64,000 nt of DNA from Micromonospora sp. WMMD961. Lineage in GTDB: Bacteria; Actinomycetota; Actinomycetes; Mycobacteriales; Micromonosporaceae. The translations under genes were made by a program, and so were the position numbers. Location of the stretch: NCBI RefSeq assembly GCF_029626145.1, contig NZ_JARUBJ010000002.1, forward strand, positions 3,631,501 to 3,695,500. Direction: 5' to 3'. Shown here in pieces: positions 42,325 through 51,200 of the stretch. The notes beneath the pieces are model-generated. The model made no database searches and was not told the origin of the DNA. It saw nothing but the letters and a program-made list of their open reading frames with translations. Positions within the stretch are counted from its first letter, which is position 1; each line of letters opens with the position of its first letter.

Positions 42325-43269
42325 GTGGACCTGCACGACACCGCCGCTCGGCTCGGAGTCCCCGTCGAGGAGGTCGAGCGCGTCGCGCAGCTCGCCGGCG
42401 ATCGACAGTCGGTTCCGCTGCCCGCCAAGGCCGACGCTCCCGCGCTGCTCGATCGGCTCGCGGTGCGGCCGGACGCCGCCGCCGAGATCATGGCGGGCTG
42501 GCCCGACCCGGCGTCGCCACTGTGGACGCCGGAGCTGCGCTGGCTGCTCGACCGGTCGATCGCCCTGCAACATGCCGACCTCGGCGGCCACGGCTGGCTG
42601 GTGCCCGGTCCGGAGCTGCCCCGCGACCGGGGTCCCGCCTGGCGGCACCTCTACGTGTACGCGTACCTGGCCCTGGTCGACGTCGCCCGGGGATACCACC
42701 GCGACCACGACGTCCCCGACGACGTGTCGTGGGTGAGCCTCGCGGACCTCGGCCGCAACCTCGCGATCGACCGGCGGATGCGCGGTGAGGGTTGGCCGGT
42801 CATGCAGGCGTGGTTGACGCTGCACGTGCGCGGCAGCGTCTACGAGCTGGGCCGGCTGCAACACCACCGCGGCGACGCGGCCATCAGCCTGCACGTCCCC
42901 GACACGGGGCCGCTGACCCCCGAGTTGGTCACGGCGTCGCTGGACGACGCGCGGGTGTTCTTCGCGCGGCACTTTCCGGACGAGCCCTACACCGCGTTCT
43001 CCTGCGGTTCGTGGCTTCTCGACCCGCAGTTGCGGGAATACCTACCCGAAGGTTCCAACATCGTCCGGTTCCAGCAGATGTTCGAGCTGGCTCCCTACGA
43101 GGAGAAGGACGGTCCGGACGCCGACGTCGAGGTGCTGCGTTTCGTGTTCCGCACCCTGAGCACCCCGCTGGACCAGTTGCCCCGCCGCACCGTGCTCCAA
43201 CGCGCGATCGTCGATCACCTCATGGCGGGTCGGCACTGGCACTGGCGGCACGGCCGCTTCCCGATCTAG
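42325..43269 (+). CDS. Acyltransferase domain-containing protein (GNAT-like C-terminal domain)
   Basis: 314 residues. N-terminal 120 residues form a helical domain (DTAARLGVPVEEVERVAQLA); the second part (RMRGEGWPVMQAWLTLHVRG, GDAAISLHVPDTGPLTPELV, FFARHFPDEPYTAFSCGSWL) matches a family I recall as an N-acyltransferase N-terminal domain joined to a GNAT-like C-terminal domain. Donor and acceptor unknown. GTG 42325. Confidence 0.75.
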   Translation: MDLHDTAARLGVPVEEVERVAQLAGDRQSVPLPAKADAPALLDRLAVRPDAAAEIMAGWPDPASPLWTPELRWLLDRSIALQHADLGGHGWLVPGPELPRDRGPAWRHLYVYAYLALVDVARGYHRDHDVPDDVSWVSLADLGRNLAIDRRMRGEGWPVMQAWLTLHVRGSVYELGRLQHHRGDAAISLHVPDTGPLTPELVTASLDDARVFFARHFPDEPYTAFSCGSWLLDPQLREYLPEGSNIVRFQQMFELAPYEEKDGPDADVEVLRFVFRTLSTPLDQLPRRTVLQRAIVDHLMAGRHWHWRHGRFPI

Positions 43270-43297
43270 CCACCCCCACGGCCAAGGCCGACGGGCT

Positions 43298-43332
43298 CGG
43301 TGGGCCCGGCCCGTGACGGACCGGGCCCACCG
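43298..43332. terminator. Hairpin between convergent genes
   Basis: A 12-bp perfect stem CGGTGGGCCCGG/CCGGGCCCACCG with an 11-nt loop, between the acyltransferase gene and the PQQ-type dehydrogenase gene; it can stop both. Confidence 0.8.
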
Positions 43333-43336
43333 CTCG

Positions 43337-46171
43337 TCAGTTGTTCGTCAGGATGAATCTCTCCCACGAGCCGACCGACGTACGGTTCGCGATCAGCGAT
43401 CCCGCTCCGGCGTTCTCGGCGGCCACGATCTGGTTGTTGACCGTGGCGCGCAGACTCACCGTCCCATCCGAGTTGGTGATGAGCTGGAACGTCTCCCACG
43501 CCCCGACCGTCGTACGGTTGGCGATCAACGGCTCCGCACCCGCGTTCTCGGCGCAGACGTACAGCCCGTTGGCGCGTGACCGCAGGGCGATGGTGCCGTT
43601 GCCGGCGTCCACCCGGTCGAACTGTTCAGTGGTCCCGATGCTGGCCTTGTTGGCGATCAGCGCGCTGGTGCCCACCGCCGACACGTACTGGTTGTTGACC
43701 TGAGCCCGGAGGCTGATTCCCCCGGAGGGGGTGGTGGTGGTGCCCGTGGTGAAGGTGAACGCGTCGACGTCGAACAGGTAGCCGGACCCACCTTTGAACA
43801 CCAGGTACAGCGTGGTCGACGCGGTGGGCGGGTTGCTGATCGCGCCGGACACCTCGGTGAAGGTCTCCCAGTTCCCGGTCACCGGCACCGTCACGGTGCC
43901 CAGCAGGGTGCCGGTGGCCGATCCGGCCCGGACCTCGATGGTGCCGCCGGCGCCGGCCGACGACGCCCGGACGGTGAAGCGGTTGGCGTTGGCCAGGTTG
44001 TACGGCTGGTACGAGATCCAGTCGTTGTTCTCGATGAATCCGGCCGTGCGGCCACCCTCGGCGCTGGTGTGGTCGGTCGCCTGGACACCGGACTGAGCGC
44101 TGAAGTGCTCGCCCTGGCGGTGCTTCGGCTGCAGCGTCTTGATGCTGTGCGTGGTGAGGCCACCGTTGTCGGTGTACGCGGCGTCGAAGACTCCGTAGAT
44201 GTTGGCCGCCGAGTCGTGCTCCCCGTCGGTCGGGACGGTGATCGAGCCGCTGCACCCGGTCTTCGAGGTGATCTGGTGCGCGTGGCTGTCGTGGCCCAGC
44301 GCGTAGGTCAGGCTCACCTTGGAACAGTCGACAGTGCCGTCCTGCGGGTCGCTCACACTGATCTGGTACGACACCGTGTCACCGAAGTTGAACAGCTGCC
44401 CGTCGGCGGGCGAGGTGAGCGTCACCGTCGGGGCCGTGTTGCCGACGGTGACGACCAGGCTCGCCGTACCGGACAGGCCGGCCGGGTCGGTGACCTTCAA
44501 CGTGGGGGAGTACGTGCCGTTCGTGGTGTACGTCTTGGTGGGGTTCGCCGCCGTCGACGTCGTGCCGTCGCCGAACGTCCACAGGTAGCTCAGCGCCCCA
44601 CCTTCGGGGTCGGAGCTACCGGCCGACGAGAAGTTGACCGTCAGCGGGTTGGCCCCCGAGGTGGGATTGGCCGAGGCGACCGCGATGGGGCTGCGGTTGC
44701 CGCCACCGATGTACTCGATCCGGAACAGCGCCTGGTTGTTCGACCCGGTGCCGTAGTCCAGCACGTAGAGCGCCCCGTCCGGGCCGAAGGCCATGTCCAT
44801 GACCTGCGTGCCGGACCACGGGAAGTTGGAGATCTCCCCGCGCGAGCCGTCGGAGTTGACAGCGATCGCCTTGATCCAGCGGCGGCCGTACTCGCCGGCG
44901 AAGAACTGGCCGTTGAGCGACTGCGGGAACTTGATGCTGGAGTTCAGCGACGCGTCGTACCGGTAGACCGGGCCGCCCATCGGCGACTCGGAGCCGCTGC
45001 CGAACTCCGACGGTGACCCGGAGTCGCCGGCGTACTTGATCCAGGCCGGCTTCGCCGCGGGCAGCGTGCCGAGCCCGGTGTTGCGGAACGAGTTGTTGGT
45101 CGGCCCGCCCGTGCAGTTGTACTTCGACTGCGACGGCCCGGACGGGAAGGTGTATTCATTGTATGTTTCGGTGCTGGTGTTGGTGCCGGTGCAGTACGGC
45201 CAGCCGTAGTTGCCCGGCGCCGTGATGCGGTTGAACTCCACCTGACCCTGGGGGCCCCGGCTGGAGTTCGTGGACCCGGCGTCCGGGCCGTAGTCGCCGA
45301 GGTAGACGACACCGGTGGCCTTGTCGACGCTCATCCGGAACGGGTTGCGCAGACCCATCGCGTAGATCTCCGGACGGGTGTTGGCCGTGCCGGGCGCGAA
45401 CAGGTTGCCCGACGGGATGGTGTACGTGCCGTCCGCCTGCGGCTTGATCCGCAGCAGCTTGCCGCGCAGGTCGTTGGTGTTGCCCGCGGTGCGCTGGGCG
45501 TCGAACTGCGGGTTGCGGTTGGTCCGCTCGTCCAGCGGCGAGTAGCCGGACGACTCGAACGGGTTGGTGTCGTCGCCGGTGGTCAGGTACAGGTTCCCGG
45601 CGGCGTCGAAGTCCAGGTCACCGCCGACGTGACAGCACTGCCCACGGTCGTTGGCGACCTGGAGCACGATCTTCTCGCTGCCCAGGTTGAGCGTGTCGTC
45701 GGAGTTGAGGGTGAACCGGGACAGCCGCAGGTGCCCCTTCCACCGGTCCCAGTCCGACTGCGAGCCGGTGGTCGGGGCGTCCCCGGACGGGGTGCTCAAC
45801 GTGGGCGAGTAGTACAGGTAGATCCACCGGTTGGTGGCGAAGTTGGGGTCGACGGCGACGCCCTGCAACCCCTCCTCGTCGTGCGTGTAGACCGACAGGG
45901 TGCCGGATGTCTTGGTGTTGCCGGCCACGTCGGTGACCCGCAGGACGCCGTTGCGGGCGGTGTGCAGGACCGAGCGGTTGGGCAGGACGGCCAGGGACAT
46001 GGCCTCACCCAGCTCGGCCGAGCCGGTGGCGAGTTTGACCTGCTGGTAGTCGGAGGCGGGGATGACCGCCGCCTGCGCGGTCGACGGTGCGGCCACGGCC
46101 AGGGTCACGCTCGCGGCGGCGGTGACTGCCGCGACGAGGGCCCGGGACCAGCGCCGGGATTTCGAGAGCAT
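43337..46171 (-). CDS. Secreted PQQ-dependent sugar dehydrogenase with PKD, CBM6-like and beta-trefoil domains
   Basis: 944 residues. Signal peptide 1-34 (cleavage near AQA). Glucose/sorbosone dehydrogenase-type six-bladed propeller at about 40-490 (GLQGVAVDPNFATNRWIYLY, MGLRNPFRMSVD, GNYGWPYCTG). PKD domain about 495-575 (YLWTFGDGTTS). CBM6-like domain about 690-800 (WISYQPYNLANANRFTVRAS). Three-lobed fascin-like beta-trefoil about 815-944 with repeated ENAGA-xxLIANR-TxVG-WE blocks. It oxidises sugars outside the cell while the two end modules bind polysaccharide. Followed upstream by a ThuA gene on the same strand. Confidence 0.9.
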   Translation of the reverse strand: MLSKSRRWSRALVAAVTAAASVTLAVAAPSTAQAAVIPASDYQQVKLATGSAELGEAMSLAVLPNRSVLHTARNGVLRVTDVAGNTKTSGTLSVYTHDEEGLQGVAVDPNFATNRWIYLYYSPTLSTPSGDAPTTGSQSDWDRWKGHLRLSRFTLNSDDTLNLGSEKIVLQVANDRGQCCHVGGDLDFDAAGNLYLTTGDDTNPFESSGYSPLDERTNRNPQFDAQRTAGNTNDLRGKLLRIKPQADGTYTIPSGNLFAPGTANTRPEIYAMGLRNPFRMSVDKATGVVYLGDYGPDAGSTNSSRGPQGQVEFNRITAPGNYGWPYCTGTNTSTETYNEYTFPSGPSQSKYNCTGGPTNNSFRNTGLGTLPAAKPAWIKYAGDSGSPSEFGSGSESPMGGPVYRYDASLNSSIKFPQSLNGQFFAGEYGRRWIKAIAVNSDGSRGEISNFPWSGTQVMDMAFGPDGALYVLDYGTGSNNQALFRIEYIGGGNRSPIAVASANPTSGANPLTVNFSSAGSSDPEGGALSYLWTFGDGTTSTAANPTKTYTTNGTYSPTLKVTDPAGLSGTASLVVTVGNTAPTVTLTSPADGQLFNFGDTVSYQISVSDPQDGTVDCSKVSLTYALGHDSHAHQITSKTGCSGSITVPTDGEHDSAANIYGVFDAAYTDNGGLTTHSIKTLQPKHRQGEHFSAQSGVQATDHTSAEGGRTAGFIENNDWISYQPYNLANANRFTVRASSAGAGGTIEVRAGSATGTLLGTVTVPVTGNWETFTEVSGAISNPPTASTTLYLVFKGGSGYLFDVDAFTFTTGTTTTPSGGISLRAQVNNQYVSAVGTSALIANKASIGTTEQFDRVDAGNGTIALRSRANGLYVCAENAGAEPLIANRTTVGAWETFQLITNSDGTVSLRATVNNQIVAAENAGAGSLIANRTSVGSWERFILTNN

Positions 46172-46256
46172 GATCGTCCTTCCTCGACGATCGGGGGCCG
46201 GGCGTGCGGGGACGCACCACGGCCGAGGGGGTGGTGACGAGTGAGCCGTGGCGCGG

Positions 46257-47456
46257 TCAGTTCGTGACGAGGTCGAACTTCTCCCACTGGCCGATGGCGG
46301 TCCGGTTGGCGATCAACGGCGAGGCGCCCGCGTTGTCGGCGGCGACGTAACGGTTGTTCACGGTGGCGCGCAGGCTCACCGTGCCGTCGGAGTTGCGCAC
46401 CAGCTGGAACGTCTCCCAGGCGCCGGCGGAGGCGCGGTTGGCGATCAGCGCGGCGGCACCGGCGTTCTCGGCCGCGACGTACTGCCCGTTGCTCTTGGCG
46501 CGCAGCGCCACGTTGCCGTTGGCGAGGTTGACCAGGTCGAACCGCTCGCTGGTGCCGGCGGAGGACTTGTTGGCGATCAGCGCGGTGGTGGAGTTGGGTG
46601 CGCTCACGAACTGGTTGTTGGCCCGGGCCTTCAGGGTGGAGCCGCTGGTGGTGGGCGGCGGGGTGGTGGGCGGCGGGGTGGTCGTCCGCGGCGAGCAGTC
46701 GGCGGTCACCGAACCCGCGGCGACCTGGAGGCCGCCGAGCAGCATCCGGGTGAAGTTCGGGTCGGTGTACGACGCCTCGGTGTGGCCCAGACCCGTGTAC
46801 CAGGCCCGCCCACCGCCGTACGCCTTGCACCAGGTGATCGGGTGGTCGCCGCTCATGTTGCCGCCGCTGTAGGACGACTCGTCGAGGTTGGCCAGTACCC
46901 GCGCGCTCGACCGGGGGTTGGTGCGGTAGTTGTACCACTCGTCGGAGCGCACCCAGGTCGCACCGAGGTGGGCCGTCGACGGGTTGGTCTGGTCCTCGAT
47001 CCGCACGGTGGCGGTCTGGATCGCCGGGTGCGAGTCGAAGTACGCGCCGACCAGTTGGCCGTACCACGGCCAGTTGTACTCGGTGTCGGCGGCGGCGTGC
47101 ACGCCGACGTATCCGCCGCCGGCGGCGATGTACGACTCGAAGGCCGTCTGCTGGCTGGAGTTGAGGACGTCGCCGGTCGTGGACAGGAAGACCACCGCCT
47201 GGTACTGGGCCAGGTTGGAGGTGGTGAACTGGTTGGCGTCCTCGGTGGCGGTCACGGTGAAGCCGTTGGCCGAGCCGAGCTGCTGGATCGCGGCGATGCC
47301 GTTCGGGATGGACGAGTGGCGGAAGCCCGCGGTCTTGCTGAACACCAGGACCTTGGTCAGCGGTGCCGCCGAGGCCGGTGTCGTGAGGATTGCCAAGCTG
47401 GTCAGCATCACGGCCAGGCCGGTGACGAGTGCCAACAGGCGGGAACGGGAACGCAT
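46257..47456 (-). CDS. Secreted ThuA-domain protein with beta-trefoil tail
   Basis: 399 residues from ATG 47456 (GAGGAG upstream). Signal peptide 1-30 (cleavage after ASA). ThuA-like domain about 32-250: KVLVFSKTAGFRHSSIPNGI, GGGYVGVHAAADTEYNWPWY, RAWYTGLGHTEASY, typical of the trehalose-utilisation ThuA family (class I glutamine amidotransferase-like fold). A Pro/Thr linker (TTPPPTTPPPTTSG) leads to a fascin-like trefoil (about 270-399) nearly the same as in the neighbouring dehydrogenase. ThuA/PQQ-dehydrogenase pairs are associated with 3-keto-sugar metabolism. The 85-nt gap suggests one operon, ThuA first. Confidence 0.9.
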   Translation of the reverse strand: MRSRSRLLALVTGLAVMLTSLAILTTPASAAPLTKVLVFSKTAGFRHSSIPNGIAAIQQLGSANGFTVTATEDANQFTTSNLAQYQAVVFLSTTGDVLNSSQQTAFESYIAAGGGYVGVHAAADTEYNWPWYGQLVGAYFDSHPAIQTATVRIEDQTNPSTAHLGATWVRSDEWYNYRTNPRSSARVLANLDESSYSGGNMSGDHPITWCKAYGGGRAWYTGLGHTEASYTDPNFTRMLLGGLQVAAGSVTADCSPRTTTPPPTTPPPTTSGSTLKARANNQFVSAPNSTTALIANKSSAGTSERFDLVNLANGNVALRAKSNGQYVAAENAGAAALIANRASAGAWETFQLVRNSDGTVSLRATVNNRYVAADNAGASPLIANRTAIGQWEKFDLVTN

Positions 47457-48213
47457 GGGGGTGCTCCTCTGCTGAGCGTCGACCCTGGCGCGCACGTCAC
47501 GTGGGCGTGCGAGCTCGCCGAGGCCGCGATGGCGGTGGTACGGAGCCGGGCCGCCGATGCTCGGCTGAGATGCTGCGGGGTGGTGCCATGCCGGTGGAGT
47601 CGTCCCGCAGGGGGTGTGCGCGACGCTGCGCCGTGCGGGTTGCCGTGCCGGTGCTCCCCGCCCGCCGAGGGGGGAGCATCGCGTCGCTACCGACAGTGCC
47701 AGGAGACGGCTGGCGCACCGGCGTCGACCAATCGCGATCGCACCGCCGAGGAGTCTGCCGCCCACAGTGGACGATCGGAGCTCATCGACTTCTATCGCTG
47801 ACGCAGTAAACCTCCGATGTCTGCGCCCCGTCAAGCCCACGCCCGTCGGCGTCGACCGCCCGAGGTGGGTATTGCGACGCCGCGCCCGGTCACGACGGTC
47901 CGGCGCGGCAACGGCCGGCCGTTCGGCAGGACGAGTCGGTGACGTCGGAAGTGGCCCCGGGTGCGTGGACGTGTTCGATCCCGTCGCCGACGAGTGTCCC
48001 CCGGCGGCCCGCAGGTGTATCGGTGGGATGTCTTTGGAGCTGAATCGTTTGTGGCATCACGGCCACGTGTCGGTGACGCCAGGCAGTGGTCTCTCGGCGG
48101 GGCGCTGGCCGTACCTCGGTTTGGTCCTGGAGAGGGCTGGCCCCGCTGGCGGCCGAATCGTTTACGACATCAGCTCCATAGCGGCGGTCGGTGGTAATGC
48201 CCTCCCGGCCCGA
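47457..48213. other. Gene-free stretch
   Basis: About 750 nt with no convincing coding frame on either strand. It probably holds the promoter of the ThuA/dehydrogenase operon next to 47457. No clear hairpin or repeat apart from short GC-rich elements was seen. Confidence 0.5.
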
Positions 48214-48785
48214 TCATTCCTGGCCGGACGGTGCGGCACTGTCCGCGCCTCTGGTGGCCATGATGATGAGGCCGGCGATCGTCTCCGGGTGGGTGACCAT
48301 GGCGAGGTGGGAGGACTCGACCTCGGTCGTGGTCGCGTTCATCCGCTCGGCCAGGAACCGTTCCAACTCGGGTGCCGCGGTGCGGTCCTGGGTGGAGACC
48401 GAGTAGTAGCAGGGCTTGTCCCGCCAGGCGGCGACAGTCGTGCGGCCCATGAAGAGGCCGTCGGCGATCGGTCCCTGCACGGCGTAGAGCGAGCGGGCGC
48501 GGACCTCGTCGACTCCGCCCGCGAAGTCGTCGAGGAACGCCGCCTCGCCGAGCTGTGCGTACCCGCCGTGGTGGACGAGACCGGCGTTCGCCGGGGGCGT
48601 CGGATACTTCGTCGCGAGGGCGGCGTAGTCCTCGCCGGCGTCCGGGGCGCGGGCGGCGACGTACACCAGGGCGGTGACGTTCGGGTGGTTGCCGGCCTCG
48701 CTGATGACCGTGCCGGCCCAGGAGTGGCCCACCAGCACCGTCGGCCCGTCCTGGCGGTCGAGGGCGCGGTTGGTGGGCCGAACGC
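48214..48785 (-). pseudogene. Alpha/beta hydrolase, N-terminally truncated
   Basis: The frame from RALDRQDGPTVLVGHSWAGT to the stop matches the nucleophile elbow (GHSWAG) and rest of small actinobacterial hydrolases of the RutD/EstA kind, ending with the His in SSHLAMVTHPETIAG. The first ~80 residues (HGAW region with the oxyanion loop) are missing; the preceding sequence is not homologous and the CPBP gene starts its 3' end at 48800. Only an internal GTG could start it. Probably non-functional. Confidence 0.7.
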
Positions 48786-48799
48786 GGAGGTTCAGCCGG

Positions 48800-49609
48800 T
48801 CACCGTGCCAGCTCTGGTGCGACGGCCCGCCAGTCCAGGTGGTGCCGGTAGAGGTGTCGCACGACGATCCAGCTGACCGAGAACGGGACGGCCCCCATCG
48901 CCACGACTCCCAGGACGTCGGACCCGACCACGTCGAAGACCGACCCCACGTCGCCGAACAGTTGCGCGACAGTCTGGAAGGCGACGTGGAAGCCGATGCC
49001 CGCCCAGATGTCGCCGGTCGCGGTCCGGAAGGCGCCCAGCAGGAGCGCGAAGACGAAGAAGAGCGCGAGCCGGTCGACGGACCGGGCGGCCCCGACGAGG
49101 AACCCGAACAGTGTGAACAGCACGGCCTGCCCCACGGCGGCCTGCCATGCCGGCAACCGGGTGGCGAGGTTGCGCTGCAGGTAGCCTCGGAAGATCAGCT
49201 CCTCCGGCAGCGCCTCCTTGAGGAAGACGAGCACCACCAGCAACGCCGCCACGCGCGACACGTCCCCGACGGACGTCCGCACGCTGATCTCGACCCAACC
49301 GAGGCCGAGGCAGAGCGCGAACCCCACCCCGGCGGGGACCAGCCAGCAGGCCATACCGAGCAGCAGACGCCGCCAGCCCTCGCGTAGCGACGGCAATCCG
49401 AGGCCGGCCCACGGACGTCGGTCCAGGAGGCGACGGGCGACAATCACCAGGGGTACGACGAGCGCCGTGGTGAGGATCGCCCCGACGGCGTGGGTCGTGC
49501 GGTCGTAGTCGCGACCCAGTAGGGCCTTCAGGGACAGCCACACCAGCACGGCGCCGGCGGACACGACGAGGATCCGCCAGGGCAGGGCGAGACGAGGTCC
49601 GGCGCTCAC
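48800..49609 (-). CDS. CPBP family intramembrane glutamic protease
   Basis: 269 residues from GTG 49609 (a GTG at 49612 is equally possible; no ribosome site, perhaps leaderless). Seven or eight membrane helices. The family motif EALPEELIFRGYLQ provides the catalytic Glu-Glu and Arg; a later IGFHVAFQT supplies the His. CPBP (CaaX/Rce1-like) proteases act inside the membrane; substrate unknown. Divergent from mug. Confidence 0.9.
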   Translation of the reverse strand: MSAGPRLALPWRILVVSAGAVLVWLSLKALLGRDYDRTTHAVGAILTTALVVPLVIVARRLLDRRPWAGLGLPSLREGWRRLLLGMACWLVPAGVGFALCLGLGWVEISVRTSVGDVSRVAALLVVLVFLKEALPEELIFRGYLQRNLATRLPAWQAAVGQAVLFTLFGFLVGAARSVDRLALFFVFALLLGAFRTATGDIWAGIGFHVAFQTVAQLFGDVGSVFDVVGSDVLGVVAMGAVPFSVSWIVVRHLYRHHLDWRAVAPELAR

Positions 49610-49684
49610 CACGCGCAGCGTAGCCGGCGGCGTCAACGGTGGGCGCGAGGCCCGAAACTCCGGTTGTAGGGCAGGATCGGTGGG

Positions 49685-50248
49685 GTGGACGTGGAGCGTG
49701 CGGGACCGTTTCGGCGGCCGACGCGGCAGGAGGTGGCGGCGGCTGCCGGTCGGGGCCTGCCGGACGTGATCGGCCCCGACCTGAGGGTGCTGTTCTGCGG
49801 CTTCAACCCGGGCCTCTACTCCGCCGCCGTGGGGCTGCCCTTCGCCCGCAAGGGCAGCCGGTTCTGGCCGGCCCTGCACGGTGCGGGCTTCACCGATCGG
49901 CAACTGCACCCGTGGGAGCACGACGAGTTGCTGCGGCAGGGCCTGGGCATCACCAGCCTGAGCAACCGGGCCACCGCCCGCGCCGACGAGCTGACGTCGG
50001 CGGAACTGGTGGCCGGGGTGACCGGGTTGGCGGTGAAGGCGCAGCGGTACCGACCGCGGTGGGTGGCCATCCTCGGGGTGACCGCGTACCGGATCGCCTT
50101 CGCCCGGCCCCGGGCCGGCCTGGGGCCGCAACCGGACCGGCTGGGTGCGGCCCGGGTCTGGGTGCTGCCGAACCCCAGCGGCCTGAACGCGCACTTCCCG
50201 TTGCCCGCGTTGACCGCCGAGTTTGCCAGGCTGCGGCAGGAGAGCTAG
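49685..50248 (+). CDS. mug: G/U mismatch-specific DNA glycosylase (MUG)
   Basis: 187 residues with both family motifs: LFCGFNPGLYSAAVG (GINPG-type, Asn at the active site) and VLPNPSGLNAHFPL (NPSGLN intercalation loop). Removes uracil or thymine opposite guanine, starting base-excision repair, which matters in GC-rich genomes. GTG 49685. Its TAG overlaps the stop of the convergent SRPBCC gene in a CTAG. Confidence 0.94.
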   Translation: MDVERAGPFRRPTRQEVAAAAGRGLPDVIGPDLRVLFCGFNPGLYSAAVGLPFARKGSRFWPALHGAGFTDRQLHPWEHDELLRQGLGITSLSNRATARADELTSAELVAGVTGLAVKAQRYRPRWVAILGVTAYRIAFARPRAGLGPQPDRLGAARVWVLPNPSGLNAHFPLPALTAEFARLRQES

Positions 50249-50751
50249 GCGCGCTCGGTGGCAACCAGGTCCTGGTAGTACGGCTGCATCGCCGGGTGGT
50301 AGTCGTCGAAGTCGGGGCGGGGGGAGCCGTCCCGGGAGGCGACGAGCATGTCCAGGTAGTACTCCCAGCCGGCGCCCGTCTCGGCGATGCCCTCCACGCT
50401 GGCGAGGTGCTGGACGAACCGCAGCTCGGTGGTGCCGTCGGCCTCGGTCAGCGTCAGCTCCAACAGCCAGGTGCCGTAACTGTCGATCATCGACACGGCG
50501 AGGTGCCGCTGTGGTTCGCAGGCGTCGATCTGGACGTCGCACCAGGGCTGCTGCTCCTCGTACGCCATCTGGACCCGGATGGTCCGCCCGGGCGCCGCGT
50601 CGCCCTCCCAGGGGCCGAACCAGCGGGCCGTGCGCTCCGGCTCGGTAAGGCTGGCCCAGACGTCCCCTGCCGGGGCGCGGAACGTGCGGGTGAGGACGAG
50701 GTCGTGGCCGGTGGCGGTGCGAAACAGGCGTCCAGCGGGTGTGCGGGTCAT
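50245..50751 (-). CDS. SRPBCC/AHSA1 domain protein
   Basis: 168 residues from ATG 50751. An AHSA1-type START-like fold: LVLTRTFRAPAGDVWASLTE, then ARWFGPWEGDAAPGRTIRV and WLLELTLTEADGTTELRF. Binds small hydrophobic ligands. Its start overlaps the stop of the ArsR gene by 4 nt. ArsR-SRPBCC pairs are common in actinomycetes and may act in stress response or detoxification. Confidence 0.9.
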   Translation of the reverse strand: MTRTPAGRLFRTATGHDLVLTRTFRAPAGDVWASLTEPERTARWFGPWEGDAAPGRTIRVQMAYEEQQPWCDVQIDACEPQRHLAVSMIDSYGTWLLELTLTEADGTTELRFVQHLASVEGIAETGAGWEYYLDMLVASRDGSPRPDFDDYHPAMQPYYQDLVATERA

Positions 50752-51128
50752 GCCGTGTTCTCCCTTCGGTGGGCCGCCGGGCCGCGGCTGCGGCGCTCCC
50801 GGCGGGTGCGGTAGACCTCGGTCTCCAGCGCGTCGAGATGCCGCTCCCACCGGTCGGTGCCGGCGAGCGCGGCGAGCCAGCCGACCAGCGGCGCGAGCGG
50901 GGCCGGGTCGAGCCGGTAGATCCGTTGCCGGCCGACCAGTTCGTCGCGGACCAGCCCACTCTCGCGCAGCACCCGCAGGTGGCGGCTGATGGCGGGCCGG
51001 CTGATCGTGAACCGTTGGGCGATGTCGCCGGCCGATCGGGGTTCGTCGCGCAGCATGGTCAGGATGTGCCGCCGTACCGGGTCCGCGATCGCGACGGTCA
51101 CCTCGTTCACCGGTAAAGCGTAACTCAT
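50748..51128 (-). CDS. ArsR-family regulator
   Basis: 126 residues. Winged helix: IADPVRRHILTMLRDEPRSA, then GDIAQRFTISRPAISRHLRV. No ArsR-type metal-binding Cys pair, so it is of the kind that partners SRPBCC proteins. ATG 51128 lies inside a GTAAC-N6-GTTAC palindrome, while GTG 51110 (VNEVTVAIADP) would place the palindrome just upstream; the second is plausible for an autoregulated gene. Confidence 0.88.
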   Translation of the reverse strand: MSYALPVNEVTVAIADPVRRHILTMLRDEPRSAGDIAQRFTISRPAISRHLRVLRESGLVRDELVGRQRIYRLDPAPLAPLVGWLAALAGTDRWERHLDALETEVYRTRRERRSRGPAAHRRENTA

Positions 51129-51135
51129 AGGTTAC
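51120..51135. promoter_or_regulatory. Candidate ArsR operator
   Basis: GTAAC TCATAG GTTAC, a perfect 5-bp dyad with a 6-nt spacer, overlapping the proposed ArsR start. AT-rich relative to its surroundings. The gene at 51201 is divergent, so it might also be regulated from here. Confidence 0.45.
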
Positions 51136-51200
51136 AGGTATTGGGATGCCGGTGCGTCGATGGTGGGCACATGATCACTTGACCTGGCACGCTGTACGGC

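Noticed and set aside
47457..48213. Frames of up to about 80 codons in the gene-free stretch
   Set aside because: Arg/Gly-rich translations with no ribosome sites and no domain signal.
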